In this document: positions 45,771-56,700 of the stretch, piece after piece
Position numbering within the stretch: the first letter of the stretch is position 1
How the letters are laid out: each line of letters starts with the position of its first letter
Source: Stenopsyche tienmushanensis
Lineage: Eukaryota > Arthropoda > Insecta > Trichoptera > Stenopsychidae
Assembly (NCBI GenBank): GCA_008973525.1
Contig: WACJ01000501.1
Location: 1,550,001-1,614,000, forward strand
Length of the DNA stretch: 64,000 nt
Direction: 5' to 3'
Program-made: the position numbers and the translations under genes
The notes under the pieces: generated by a model
Seen by the model: only the letters and a program-made list of their open reading frames with translations
Told to the model about the DNA's origin: nothing
Databases searched by the model: none

Positions 45771-47870
45771 TAATAATTTATGCTCATCAATTCTATTTCG
45801 AATAATTCTACCAAATGTTTTACCGCCAAAACAATTTTAATTCAAATGGTCATTACTGATATATGCATAGATGTTTTGTAGAGCTATTGAATATTAAACT
45901 ATGTTTTAATCACCAAACAAAAACACATTACGTGTAAATCGTTTCATAACGAAATAATGCTCTCATTGTATCGACAAACAATTCAAACAATAAGACCGTT
46001 TTACAATGACTAATCTCAGCGTCGAACCGTATTACACGCGTAGTTTTAAAAAAAGTCGCCATGTCACGATCACACCAGCGCATTTATTGTGGGAAATTCA
46101 TAATATTTAAAGGGAATGCTCAACTTTAAATGGATTGATCGAGCGATAATTTGCACCTGTGTCATCAATTACGTGTATTATGTAAATTCGAGAGAAAAAA
46201 AGAAACGTTAAAACGGATTATATTTGAACGCAATTAAGGCTGTAGCTAATTAATTTGATCAATTTTTTTCCGAATTTTGCGATCCATTCATGCGAGACAT
46301 CGAAGTCGAAAAATAGCATGATCGGAATAAAATTGATCGGGTCTCAAAAACAAAATAGCACGCAAACATAAAAAGAAAGCGCCATTCGATTGTGTGTGCG
46401 GATTTGTTTACTCAGATGCTGTCATTCCTACTTTATCCATCTATAGAAATATTTATGCAATGTTTGTGTTTTGGCGCTTTTCTTATTTTCGCAATTACGC
46501 GCGAAACAAAAGCGCGCGCATGCGAATCCGCGTAAATCGAATCGGCACATTAAAAGTTCACGTTTTCACATTTAAAAACAAAATGCGATCGTTTTTACAC
46601 CGCATGTTTGTATAGATGCTTAGATATAAATATTAATGTTGAATATGAAAGATGCACATTTGGTGTTTTATAACTTTTTTAATTATTTTTATCGTTAATC
46701 CTGCTTATTATATTAAAAGTTTAATGGATGAGAGTCGTTGAAATGTGCAAAAAATTTTTTTCGAAGAGTCATTGATTTTCATAGCATGGGACGTATTTGC
46801 AAACAAGCGAAGATGCGCGCGCATGCATATTTCTTACTTTACACCGGTTGGTGATATATATTGTATAAACATATTTTCCTATCCATTCCTATCCATCGAT
46901 GCAACTTGACGATTCTGCATATTTTTGCAGATAAGAGCGAATTTTGGATATAATATAATAGATGCTGAATGGATTTGAACAGCGTTTATTTTAGTTTACT
47001 TGTACAAACAGCGCATTTCGGACTACAACTAGCCTTTTTCTTCTTGGTGTAGGTGTTCGATCGTCATCGATGTCTGTTGTAGACATTGCCTCGTTGTTTG
47101 ATTTGGGTGTCTGTTAGAAAGTGATGACTATTGTTTTTACATTTGGTATTTACGCTGTTATCTGTAAATATACATTACTGGATCAATTAGTACAGTCTCG
47201 CATTCCTACAACAACACAAACGAGCATTGCCAATAGTGTTCGTCAAAATGAACCTTCAAAGTTTTATTGTTGGAAACCTGATTATTTATCTTTTTAGTAA
47301 AGCTCAGCATCTGTGCACTTTCAGACGAACTTCTACAAACAATTGATATACGCTGCACTATGGAATTGATGCAATATTTACTTTACATAGCCGGAATATA
47401 ATAATATCTGCAGGTGTTTTTTGCACTCAAATCTTCGATAAGTAATGACAAACGTATTTTTCTTGATTCGTAAGTGCAAAAATTAAAAAAAAAAACAGTC
47501 ATACATAACAGTGTCAGTAAACAACTCGTAGTTATGGGTATTTTCTAAAAAAACTCTCATAAAACATTTTTTATACTTATAAATAATAATAAATAAAAAA
47601 GAAAGAAAAACATACAGAGAAGAGAGCTCAACAAGAAATCAGTGAGGTCTAGTTTACATTGTCAGCGAACAAAAGTGTCCAAATTTCTAAAAAAAATCTC
47701 CAAACAGTGTGATTATTTTAACGCGGTGTTGTGTGAAATTAAAAAGGAATATCAGTGATTTTTTTAAAAAATATTTTAAGAACCATGAAATACTGTATTA
47801 TACGTAATATTACAGTTGCGTAACACGAAAAAATCATGTGGTAATATGTAAAAATTGCGTGCACAACATG
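45771..47870. other. Non-coding stretch with CpG-rich patches
   Basis: No supported gene over 2 kb. Around 46,480-46,560 and near 46,810 there are CpG-rich patches (ACGCGCGAAACAAAAGCGCG, GCGCGCGCATGC) in otherwise AT-rich DNA, which could be regulatory or repeat-derived. No exon recognised. Confidence 0.4.
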
Positions 47871-47874
47871 AGAT

Positions 47875-48390
47875 TAACGCCTATTTTGCGGGAAACTTTA
47901 AAAATATATTGAACCATTTTTTAACACAATCGCCGTCGACATCGAGACATTTCTGTAGTCGGGGCGCTAGCTTTTGTATTCTGGGATGTAGTTATAAAAC
48001 CATGTCTCTTCTCCATTACGATAGAGTCTAAAAAAGCTTCTCCCGTTTGTGCAAAATGATCATTCTGGGCATCCATCTCGCACACACCTTCTTGTAATCA
48101 AGTTTTTTCGACACAATATCACCAAGGAGACTTCGATAAATGTCAGCGAATTCTTCGGGAAGGTCGTCAAGCGTCGCAAGGTAGTCATTTTGCACTTTTT
48201 CTTCAATTTTTTGCACAAGTTCGTCTTAAGTCACTGATGGTCTCCCACTCCTTGCCTGACCGTGACTTTTAGTATGGCCCCTCTCTGAACAACTCAACAC
48301 ACTTAGTGACATGCTGTCGACTCATCACATCAATACCATAAACTTCCACGAGCTTCCGTTGAATATTCACGGCGGTATTGTTTTGCAAAA
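47875..48390 (-). pseudogene. Mariner-type transposase relic
   Basis: The minus strand across several shifts and stops reads KLVEVYGIDVMSRQHVTK, then VCARWMPRMI with HKREKLF, then FLDSIVMEKRHGFITT. The order and motifs (CMSRxxVxxWxxxF, LCARWVPxxLTxxHK, FLxxIVTxDExW) are those of a mariner-group transposase. The catalytic region is cut short. Confidence 0.6.
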
Positions 48391-48755
48391 TAAAAAAAAT
48401 ATATATTTTTTAAATTTTACTCAAGTTCAAATTCCATCAAATTGGCTGGCCCGGCAAACCTAGTGTTAAATAGCAGCGATTTGGTTGTTTTTTAAGTTTG
48501 AGGTCTCCTGAATATCTGAAAATTCTGACATTCAACTCACTTTTGAATTATGCTGTGGATCAAAAACGTATTGAGGCCCCCTAATATTTATGAGACCCCT
48601 CCGAATTCTTGAGAGCCGAGGCCCGCCTTTCTGCCCCTAAAGGTAAATCAGCCACCGTTGTGACTAGCTAAGTGTGCGTTAGTGATTGTGTTTTGCTGTT
48701 ACAATCCGGGACTTCACGGTATTTTTCTCGTCACTCATAGTTTCACGGTACAAAA
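48391..48755. other. Spacer with a dispersed-repeat fragment
   Basis: No gene. TTACAATCCGGGACTTCACG at about 48,708 matches a repeat at 18.35 kb. Confidence 0.4.
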
Positions 48756-48759
48756 ATAC

Positions 48760-49470
48760 ATCGGGTGGGTGTTTCACTCTACGGTACCCACCTGAAAACC
48801 CCAGGGGGGGAGGCAAGTCTGTGCCCGTGGGTAACAGTCGAAAACCTGGAGTAATAATATAGAGTAGAGATGAATGAAAGCAGTCTCGTCGGCTTGCTCA
48901 TCAAATGCTGCTGGGGTAGCCCAGCTAACATGAGTTGAGTGAGCTTATCCTATACTGCGCACTCCTGGAACTGCCGATTACAGATGAGTAAGAGGACTAT
49001 GTGCAAAAGGCCACACCACTATATTCAACAGCCTAGTGCATATGGGGGAGAACGGTTTTTGGTTGCTCGAACGGCGACTTGTTTCTGTGGCTAGGTACTA
49101 CAAATGGCCGAACCAATACGAGTACCATGGGGAAGGAGAAGCCCCTGCAGTTCGTCATCTGCTGCAGCTCCCTTCAAACTGAGGACTCGTGGTGGCAGTG
49201 ACCTCGCATAGTAGCTTATTTGCGTTTTAGCGTAACATCTTCCTTCCTCTTCTGATGTACCTTTGAGTGCACGTAATCTGAAATAGGTCTTCTTGCGAGA
49301 GCCTCGCCTCTTTTGGAGAGCGCGGATTGTAAGAGGCGGGCGCCTGGAAGCTCTGCGCGTAGCGTTTTTCATGGGTTTAAAAGAGCGGTTGAAGATACTC
49401 CTGTGTGGTTAAACTGAGGGCACTCCGAATAAACAGTACAGCAACACGGGGTCTGTCTGCTCAGTCTCAA
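48760..49470. repeat. Dispersed repeat family D, copy 3
   Basis: Most complete match to 22,035-22,720: GGGTGGGTGTTTCACTCTAC, CAGTCTCGTCGGCTTGCTC, GGCGACTTGTTTCTGTGGC, GTACCATGGGGAAGGAGAAG and AAAGAGCGGTTGAAGATACT. No intact frame. Confidence 0.6.
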
Positions 49471-49554
49471 CTAGTGATTCTTATTTTTTGATGATCGATG
49501 TGCTGAAAAATTTGCGATTTACATCCCCATGTAATAGCGCTGTTGGTCTGAGCG

Positions 49555-49950
49555 AACTTAATTTGCCAGATTAACAGCGACATCTTTCGTCTCTCTTTAG
49601 TTGCAATGTGTTATTTTTAGCAGCGCCATCTTATGTGGCACTGCGGCGACATCGCACCTGCAATTACTGATCGATAGCTTTTTGCGCGTGCACCGTTGCC
49701 GGTTGGGTGATGACGCACAGGACGCGGGAGTCGAGAAGAGTCGGAGGTTGGCCTTGGTTGCGGGAGGACGTCCTTTTCACAGCCAGACGGAAGAACTAGC
49801 CCGTGCGTTAGCGCGGTCATCCCAACGAACGCGTGGGAGTGGGGAGCCGCCTGGGAACTCTGCCCCCAAGAGCGCCTCCGCTCCATATGTAACAAATGCA
49901 GAAAATATTGCTTTCTTTGAAAAGATTTTGCAAGAAGCTCTACAAACTTA
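49555..49950. repeat. Dispersed repeat related to 19.3-19.6 kb
   Basis: GCCAGATTAACAGCGACATC and the downstream GGGAGTCG / GGTTG / GGACGT blocks match 19,331-19,450. GC-rich for the region, with open frames on both strands but no domain. Confidence 0.45.
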
Positions 49951-50625
49951 GCATCATTTATTTTAAAAAAGTAGATATCAAGCTTCGCCAAGGTTCGTCA
50001 TCGCTGATCTAACCATTTGATGGCACAAAAAATGTTTCAAAATTGTCTTAGATTCGACGAAAATAATTATTTTGTTATTATATTATAATAAAATAGAATT
50101 CGAATTGAATTGAATCATTCCTCTCCTTGTACATATATTGTACTCTTGTAAGGATGAGTTCCTTTGCCTTTTTATACGGATTTATCCTTATTCATTATGA
50201 GCCGATTTTCAAACCATAAATAAAAAATGGAAACCGATTGTCCAATTGCACCATATGGTTTTGGGTAGAAAGCCATCTGTTGATTTCAGCATGTGAATGT
50301 AAAAACGAATATGAATTACTTCCATCGATCGACAATAGATCTTCCTTTTTTTTAATTTGACTTTTAATTTTTTTTTTTAAACTCTTTTGAATAATATTGA
50401 TAGAGATAATGATGCCAAATATACCACGTAATTTAAAATACACACAAAAGAGTTGCCCGCATTAATATATGTTCTAGAACACTTTTAGAAGTAAATTCTG
50501 GAATTTTAACTACCATATATTTTTTATAACAGTGAAACACATTGACATTGAATCTACATCAGACTATTTCAATTATTAAAAATAATTGCATGCGTACACT
50601 CAATTATAATTTTAGTTTCGTGTTT
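49951..50625. other. AT-rich spacer
   Basis: No gene recognised. Confidence 0.4.
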
Positions 50626-50750
50626 TTGAAGTGAAATTTGTATGGGCGCGGTAGGGTAAATTGGCTAGAATGTCACGACAAATGAAACTCATAGCGTTAA
50701 TTGGTCGCACGCGGCGCACCGTCTCTATTGTATGTATGTCTATACGTAGA
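50626..50750. repeat. Dispersed repeat fragment related to 19.15 kb
   Basis: GAAGTGAAATTTGTATGGGC and CGGTAGGGTAAATTGGCT match 19,155-19,200. Confidence 0.45.
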
Positions 50751-51074
50751 ACAAAGTAGTCACTACACCAAGCATATTTTATTATATATTACACAACTCA
50801 TAGCAACGACTTTCAGCTAACAATTTTCTTTAACATTTGAAAAAAAAGTGTGAATTTGACTGCACACATATACAGGTTGTTTTGCACATGGACCGACAAA
50901 ATTTTTTTTTGGGGGTTAAGGGCAAGATTTGCAACGTTTCACACATAGGTCCTATGTCCTAAGTGTCAGGGTTGTAGAATTTTTTTTGTCGAAATAGATT
51001 GAAATAGATCGAAATAGATAGTGTCGCCAACTTATACAAACAACTAAAAAAATATTAACTATAATGCAAATTTT

Positions 51075-51335
51075 ATTTTTAATGGTGTCTTGAAGTTTGA
51101 ATAATTTCATATAGGTATTTGTTTAAAATTAAAATACAAATTATAATCCCAAGAGAGTTCAAGTGTCGGGTGACTTCAATGCCTAACACTCCCATTGGAA
51201 ATGCCTCCGGGAAAATTGGCAAGGTATGTTCTTGCCATCCTTCTTCCTGCGAAACAACGTCTAAATTTATTTTCTTCAATGTTTCACGCACTATCTTTCC
51301 CTCAACAGACATCCATCCGCCCATAACCTGACGCT
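51075..51335 (-). other. Unassigned coding-like frame
   Basis: Minus-strand frame of 81 codons: MGGWMSVEGKIVRETLKKIN, then LDVVSQEEGWQEHTLPIFPE, then AFPMGVLGIEVTRHLNSLG. Composition is protein-like and not AT-driven in its first two thirds. No family recognised, no splice context resolved. Could be an exon of an unknown gene or of a transposon. Confidence 0.3.
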
Positions 51336-51339
51336 AATC

Positions 51340-52330
51340 ATCTCTTCCGAGTACCTCCCGGGGGTGAGAGGCGCCGAGAGTCAGACTGGCATACGAGCGG
51401 GCCGACTGCCAACGTTTCAGACCCTTCATTCATAACAATCACCAACTGACTTTCCAAAACGCCTTAAATACATTTACATTCAAATACAAACTAATAACGC
51501 ACAAATTAAGAAGGCGTTGTTCCAGGACCAGGACCTTCAACCATAACAAGATCCAGTCGTGCACAGAGCCTTCGACATGCGGAGAGGACACATCATATTC
51601 GGACAGCGCAACTTCTCTTCGACTCTTCGGCGGAGTCTTCGAGAAGATGTTCGACGACTACAGAAGCGAGAGCATCGACGAAGAAGCATCAAGCTCGCTT
51701 CGCTCTGCGCCTGCCACCACAGCCCCGCTCTGCTTTGAGGATCCATCTTCACGCTCGCGCTCGCCACGTTGTCAATGGTTCTCTAACCGTGGGGTGTAAG
51801 AAATAATAAAAATGGTTTCTGTACGAAGTTCCGACTTTTTTATTGATCTCCCTCGGCACTCTATTCCGCTTTAAATTCTTTCGTCACCTTGGATCGGATA
51901 TTCCGTCGTTGATTGTCAGCTACTTTGGAACGCGCCGCGGACAACTAAGGCTGCTCGATCCCGTACGTCAGTCGGGCCGTCGGACGAAACACTTTTGTTA
52001 TTTTCTTTTTCTGTTTTGTTATTAATCAAATTACCGTTGTACTTTTCTTATCTTTGTGTCTTTATATAGTATAACTTATCATAACTAATGCTGAGTAGAC
52101 TTTTAATTGATGTTCATAACAGTCTTGTTTTTGTTGTACTTTTTATATAATGTTATGTATGTTCATTGTTAGTGAGCCATATCAATAAAATAAAAAAAAT
52201 GATTTGATTTTGGACTGTAAGACTGAATATTGAACTATTTTATACTCAGTTAATTTTTTAATTAGCGGGAAAAGGTTTTAGAATAAGAAAGATGTTTGGT
52301 TTGGTGTTTGTGAAAAAAAAAGACACGTGT
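51340..52330. other. Repeat-like region downstream of gene B
   Basis: A moderately GC-rich block (51,340-51,980) followed by AT-rich DNA ending ATATCAATAAAATAAAAAAAA at about 52,180, which looks like the polyadenylated 3' end of a plus-strand retroposed sequence. No coding motif seen. Confidence 0.35.
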
Positions 52331-52340
52331 GGATGATACA

Positions 52341-52346
52341 TTTATT
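52341..52346 (-). terminator. Poly(A) signal for gene B
   Basis: TTTATT on the plus strand, i.e. AATAAA on the minus strand, about 160 bases downstream of the gene B stop codon and the nearest such signal. Confidence 0.5.
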
Positions 52347-52505
52347 TTTGAATTTGCTCAGTTTTTTTTTGAGAAAAGCTTAGCTCTTTCGTATAAATAG
52401 TATTATTAGTATTTTAAAATATGCTTGATATTCAAAATCTCCCGAATTGGTGGAATAATAGTTTTTTCAATTTATTAATAATAGTTATCAAAGTCATTAT
52501 AACCC

Positions 52506-53775
52506 TCAGTATCCACCAGCTGCTGCAGCACTCGATGCGCTGCTTGCTGCTGCTGCACCACCACCCCCATGCCCGCCGGCTGCGGCAGCGCTTGCTGCGC
52601 TACTTGCTGCTGCTGCACCACCACCTCCATGCCCCCCGGCAGCTGCGGCGCTTGCTGCGCTACTTGCTGCAGCTGCACCACCACCTCCGTATCCACCGGC
52701 AGCGGCGGCACTTGCCGCGCTGCTTGCTGCAGCTGCGCCACCACCTCCGTGTCCACCGGCAGCGGCTGCGCTTGCTGCACTGCTTGCTGCAGCTGCGCCA
52801 CCACCTCCGTGTCCACCGGCAGCGGCTGCGCTTGCTGCACTGCTTGCTGCAGCTGCGCCACCACCTCCGTGTCCACCGGCAGCGGCTGCGCTTGCTGCAC
52901 TGCTTGCTGCAGCTGCACCGCCACCTCCATATCCACCGGCAGCGGCGGCACTTGCTGCGCTGCTTGCTGCAGCTGCACCACCACCTCCGTGTCCACCGGC
53001 AGCGGCGGCACTGGCTGCGCTGCTTGCTGCAGCTGCACCACCACCTCCGTGTCCACCGGCAGCGGCGGCACTTGCTGCGCTGCTTGCTGCTGCTGCACCA
53101 CCACCTCCGTATCCACCAGCAGCAGCGGCACTTGCTGCACTGCTTGCTGCTGCTGCACCACCACCTCCGCGTCCACCGGCAGCGGCGGCACTTGCTGCGC
53201 TGCTTGCTGCTGCTGCACCACCACCTCCGTGTCCACCAGCTGCGGCGGCACTTGCTGCGCTGCTTGCTGCTGCTGCACCACCACCACCATATCCACCGGC
53301 AGCAGCGGCACTTGCTGCACTGCTTGCTGCTGCTGCACCACCACCTCCGTGTCCACCGGCAGCAGCCGCACTTGCTGCACTGCTTGCGGCAGCTGCGCCA
53401 CCACCTCCGCGTCCACCGGCAGCGGCTGCGCTTGCTGCACTACTTGCTGCTGCTGCACCACCACCTCCGTATCCGCCAGCAGCTGCGGCGCTTGCTGCGC
53501 TGCTTGCTGCTGCCGCACCACCACCTCCGTGGCCACCAGCTGCGGCAGCGCTTGCTGCACTGCTTGCTGCAGCTGCACCACCACCTCCGTGTCCACCGGC
53601 AGCGGCTGCACTTGCTGCACTGCTTGCTGCAGCTGCGCCACCACCTCCGTGTCCGCCGGCAGCGGCTGCGCTTGCTGCGCTGCTTGCTGCTGCTGCTCCA
53701 CCACCTCCGTATCCACCAGCTGCGGCAGCGCTTGCTGCGCTGCTTGCTGCAGCTGCGCCACCTCCACCGTATCCG
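52506..53775 (-). repeat. 60-bp tandem repeat coding the poly-Ala/Gly 20-mers
   Basis: About 21 units with exact 60-nt spacing. The coding strand gives GGxGGGG, AAAASSAASAAAA, with x = His, Tyr or Arg. Differences between units are mostly synonymous (GCA/GCT/GCC/GCG), so the protein repeat is under selection while nucleotides drift. Confidence 0.95.
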
Positions 53776-56700
53776 CCATAGTTATTATCATAATAGTCGT
53801 GACCGTAATCATGATCGCCATAATAATTGCCATTATAATAGTCGTGACTGTAATCATGGTTGCCATAATTATTGTAATCATTAGCATAACTTTGTGATTG
53901 ACTTCCAGCAAAACTGCCAGCCCCACCACCGGCATAACTGCCGGCTTGACTGCCAGCAAAACTACCAGAATGACTTCCGGCGTTACTGCCAGCCTGACTA
54001 CCGGCATAACTGCCGGCTTGACTGCCTGCAAATGAACCGCTTTCTGAACCCGAACCGTTTGATCCGCTCTCTGACCAGGCATTGCTGTTTGATTGCGACC
54101 AGCTGTTGCTGTCATCTTCATCACCGTAACCCTGGCTTCCAGATTGAGACATGCTTACTGACTGTGAGTAGCTATTGCTGCCAGCTTCACTGCCGGCCTG
54201 ACTACCAGCCTGGCTGCCGGCATAGCTGCCTGCTTGACTACCGGCAAAACTGCCCGAATGACTTCCGGCATAACTACCAGCCTCACTACCGGCATAACTG
54301 CCGGCTTGACTGCCTGCAAATGAACCGCTTTCTGAACCCGAACCGTTTGATCCGCTCTCTGACCAGGCATTGCTGTTTGATTGCGACCAGCTGTTGCTGT
54401 CATCTTCATCACCGTAACCCTGGCTTCCAGATTGAGACATGCTTACTGACTGTGAGAAGCTATTGCTGCCAGCTTCACTGCCGGCCTGACTACCAGCCTG
54501 GCTGCCGGCATAGCTGCCTGCTTGACTACCGGCAAAACTGCCCGAATGACTTCCGGCATTACTGCCAGCCTCACTACCGGCATAACTGCCGGCTTGACTG
54601 CCCGCAAATGAACCACTTTCTGAACCCGACCCGTTTGATCCGCTCTCTGACCAAGCGCTGCTATTTGATTCCGACCAGCTATTGCTGTCATCTTCATCAC
54701 CGATACCCTGACTTCCAGATTGAGACATGCTTACTGACTGTGAGAAGCTATTGCTGCCACCATCACTACCGGCCTGACTGCCGGCATGGCTGCCTGCAAA
54801 TGAACCACTTTCTGAACCCGACCCGTTTGATCCGCTCTCTGACCATGCGCTGCTATTTGATTCCGACCAGCTGCTGCTGTCATCTTCATCACCGTTACCC
54901 TGACTTCCAGATTGAGACATGCTTACTGACTGTGAGAAGCTATTGCTGCCACCATCACTACCGGCCTGACTGCCTGCATGGCTGCCTGCAAATGAACCGC
55001 TTTCTGAACCCGATCCGTTTGATCCGCTCTCTGACCATGCGCTGCTATTTGATTCCGACCAGCTGCTGCTGTCATCTTCATCACCGTTACCCTGACTTCC
55101 AGATTGAGACATGCTTACTGACTGTGAGAAGCTATTGCTGCCACCATCACTACCAGCCTGACTGCCTGCATGGCTGCCTGCAAATGAACCGCTTTCTGAA
55201 CCCGATCCGTTTGATCCGCTCTCTGACCATGCGCTGCTATTTGATTCCGACCAGCTATTGCTGTCATCTTCATCACCGTTACCCTGACTTCCAGATTGAG
55301 ACATGCTTACTGACTGTGAGAAGCTATTGCTGCCACCATCACTACCGGCCTGACTGCCTGCATGGCTGCCTGCAAATGAACCGCTTTCTGAACCCGATCC
55401 GTTTGATCCGCTCTCTGACCATGCGCTGCTATTTGATTCCGACCAGCTGCTGCTGTCATCTTCATCACCGTTACCCTGACTTCCAGATTGAGACATGCTT
55501 ACTGACTGTGAGAAGCTATTGCTGCCACCATCACTACCGGCCTGACTGCCTGCATGGCTGCCTGCAAATGAACCGCTTTCTGAACCCGATCCGTTTGATC
55601 CGCTCTCTGACCATGCGCTGCTATTTGATTCCGACCAGCTGCTGCTGTCATCTTCATCACCGCTACCCTGACTTCCAGATTGAGACATGCTTACTGACTG
55701 TGAGAAGCTATTGCTGCCACCATCACTACCGGCCTGACTGCCTGCATGGCTGCCTGCAAATGAACCGCTTTCTGAACCCGATCCGTTTGATCCGCTCTCT
55801 GACCATGCGCTGCTATTTGATTCCGACCAGCTGCTGCTGTCATCTTCATCACCGTTACCCTGACTTCCAGATTGAGACATGCTTACTGACTGTGAGAAGC
55901 TATTGCTGCCACCATCACTACCGGCCTGACTGCCTGCATGGCTGCCTGCAAATGATCCGCTTCCTGAACCCGACCCGTTTGATCCACTCTGTGACCATGC
56001 GCCGCTATTTGATTCCGACCAGCTGTTGCTGTGATCATCATCATCATAATAGTCATGATCGTGATTATGGTCGCCATAATTATTATAATCGTAGGCATGA
56101 CTACTAGCTTGACTTCCAGCTTGGGACCAGCTTTGACTTTGTGGATTTACAATAACATGCTGAGGCACTGGTTTTGCAAGATACTGTGGTCTAGGTCTAA
56201 TATCTTCTTCAGAAATACTTATGGAGACTGAGAATGAATCACGCCGAGGCACTGGTTTTGCAAGATACAGTGGTCTAGATCTAATATCTTCTCCAGAAAT
56301 ACTTATGGAGACTGAGAAAGAATCATGTTGAGGCACTGGTTTTGCAAAATACTGTGGTCTAGGTCTAATATCTTCTCCAGAAATACTTATGGAGACTGAA
56401 AATGAATCATGCTGAGGCACTGGTTTTGCAAAGTATTGTGGTCTAGGTCTAATATCTTCTCCAGAAATACTTATGGAGACTGAGAATGAATCACGCTGAG
56501 GCACTGGGTTTGCAAGATACAGTGGTCTAGGTCTAATATCTTCTCCAGAAATACTTATGGAGATTGAGAATGAATCATGCTGAGGCACTGGTTTTACAAG
56601 ATATTGTGGTCTAGGTCTAATATCTTCTCCAGAAATACTTATGGAGACTGAGAATGAATCACGCCGAGACACTGGTTTTACAAGATACTGTGGTCTAGGT

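Noticed and set aside
52506..53775. Regular 60-bp spacing resembling a CRISPR-like direct repeat array
   Set aside because: Eukaryotic coding tandem repeat with no unique spacers; units differ mostly by silent changes.
52421..56107. Long plus-strand frames opposite gene B (His/Leu/Arg-rich, Cys/Thr-rich) and a shifted minus-strand frame rich in Gln/Val
   Set aside because: Shadows of 60-bp and 192-bp repeats, whose periods are multiples of three so any stop-free frame stays open. Only the GGxGGGGAAAASSAASAAAA frame continues through all module types.
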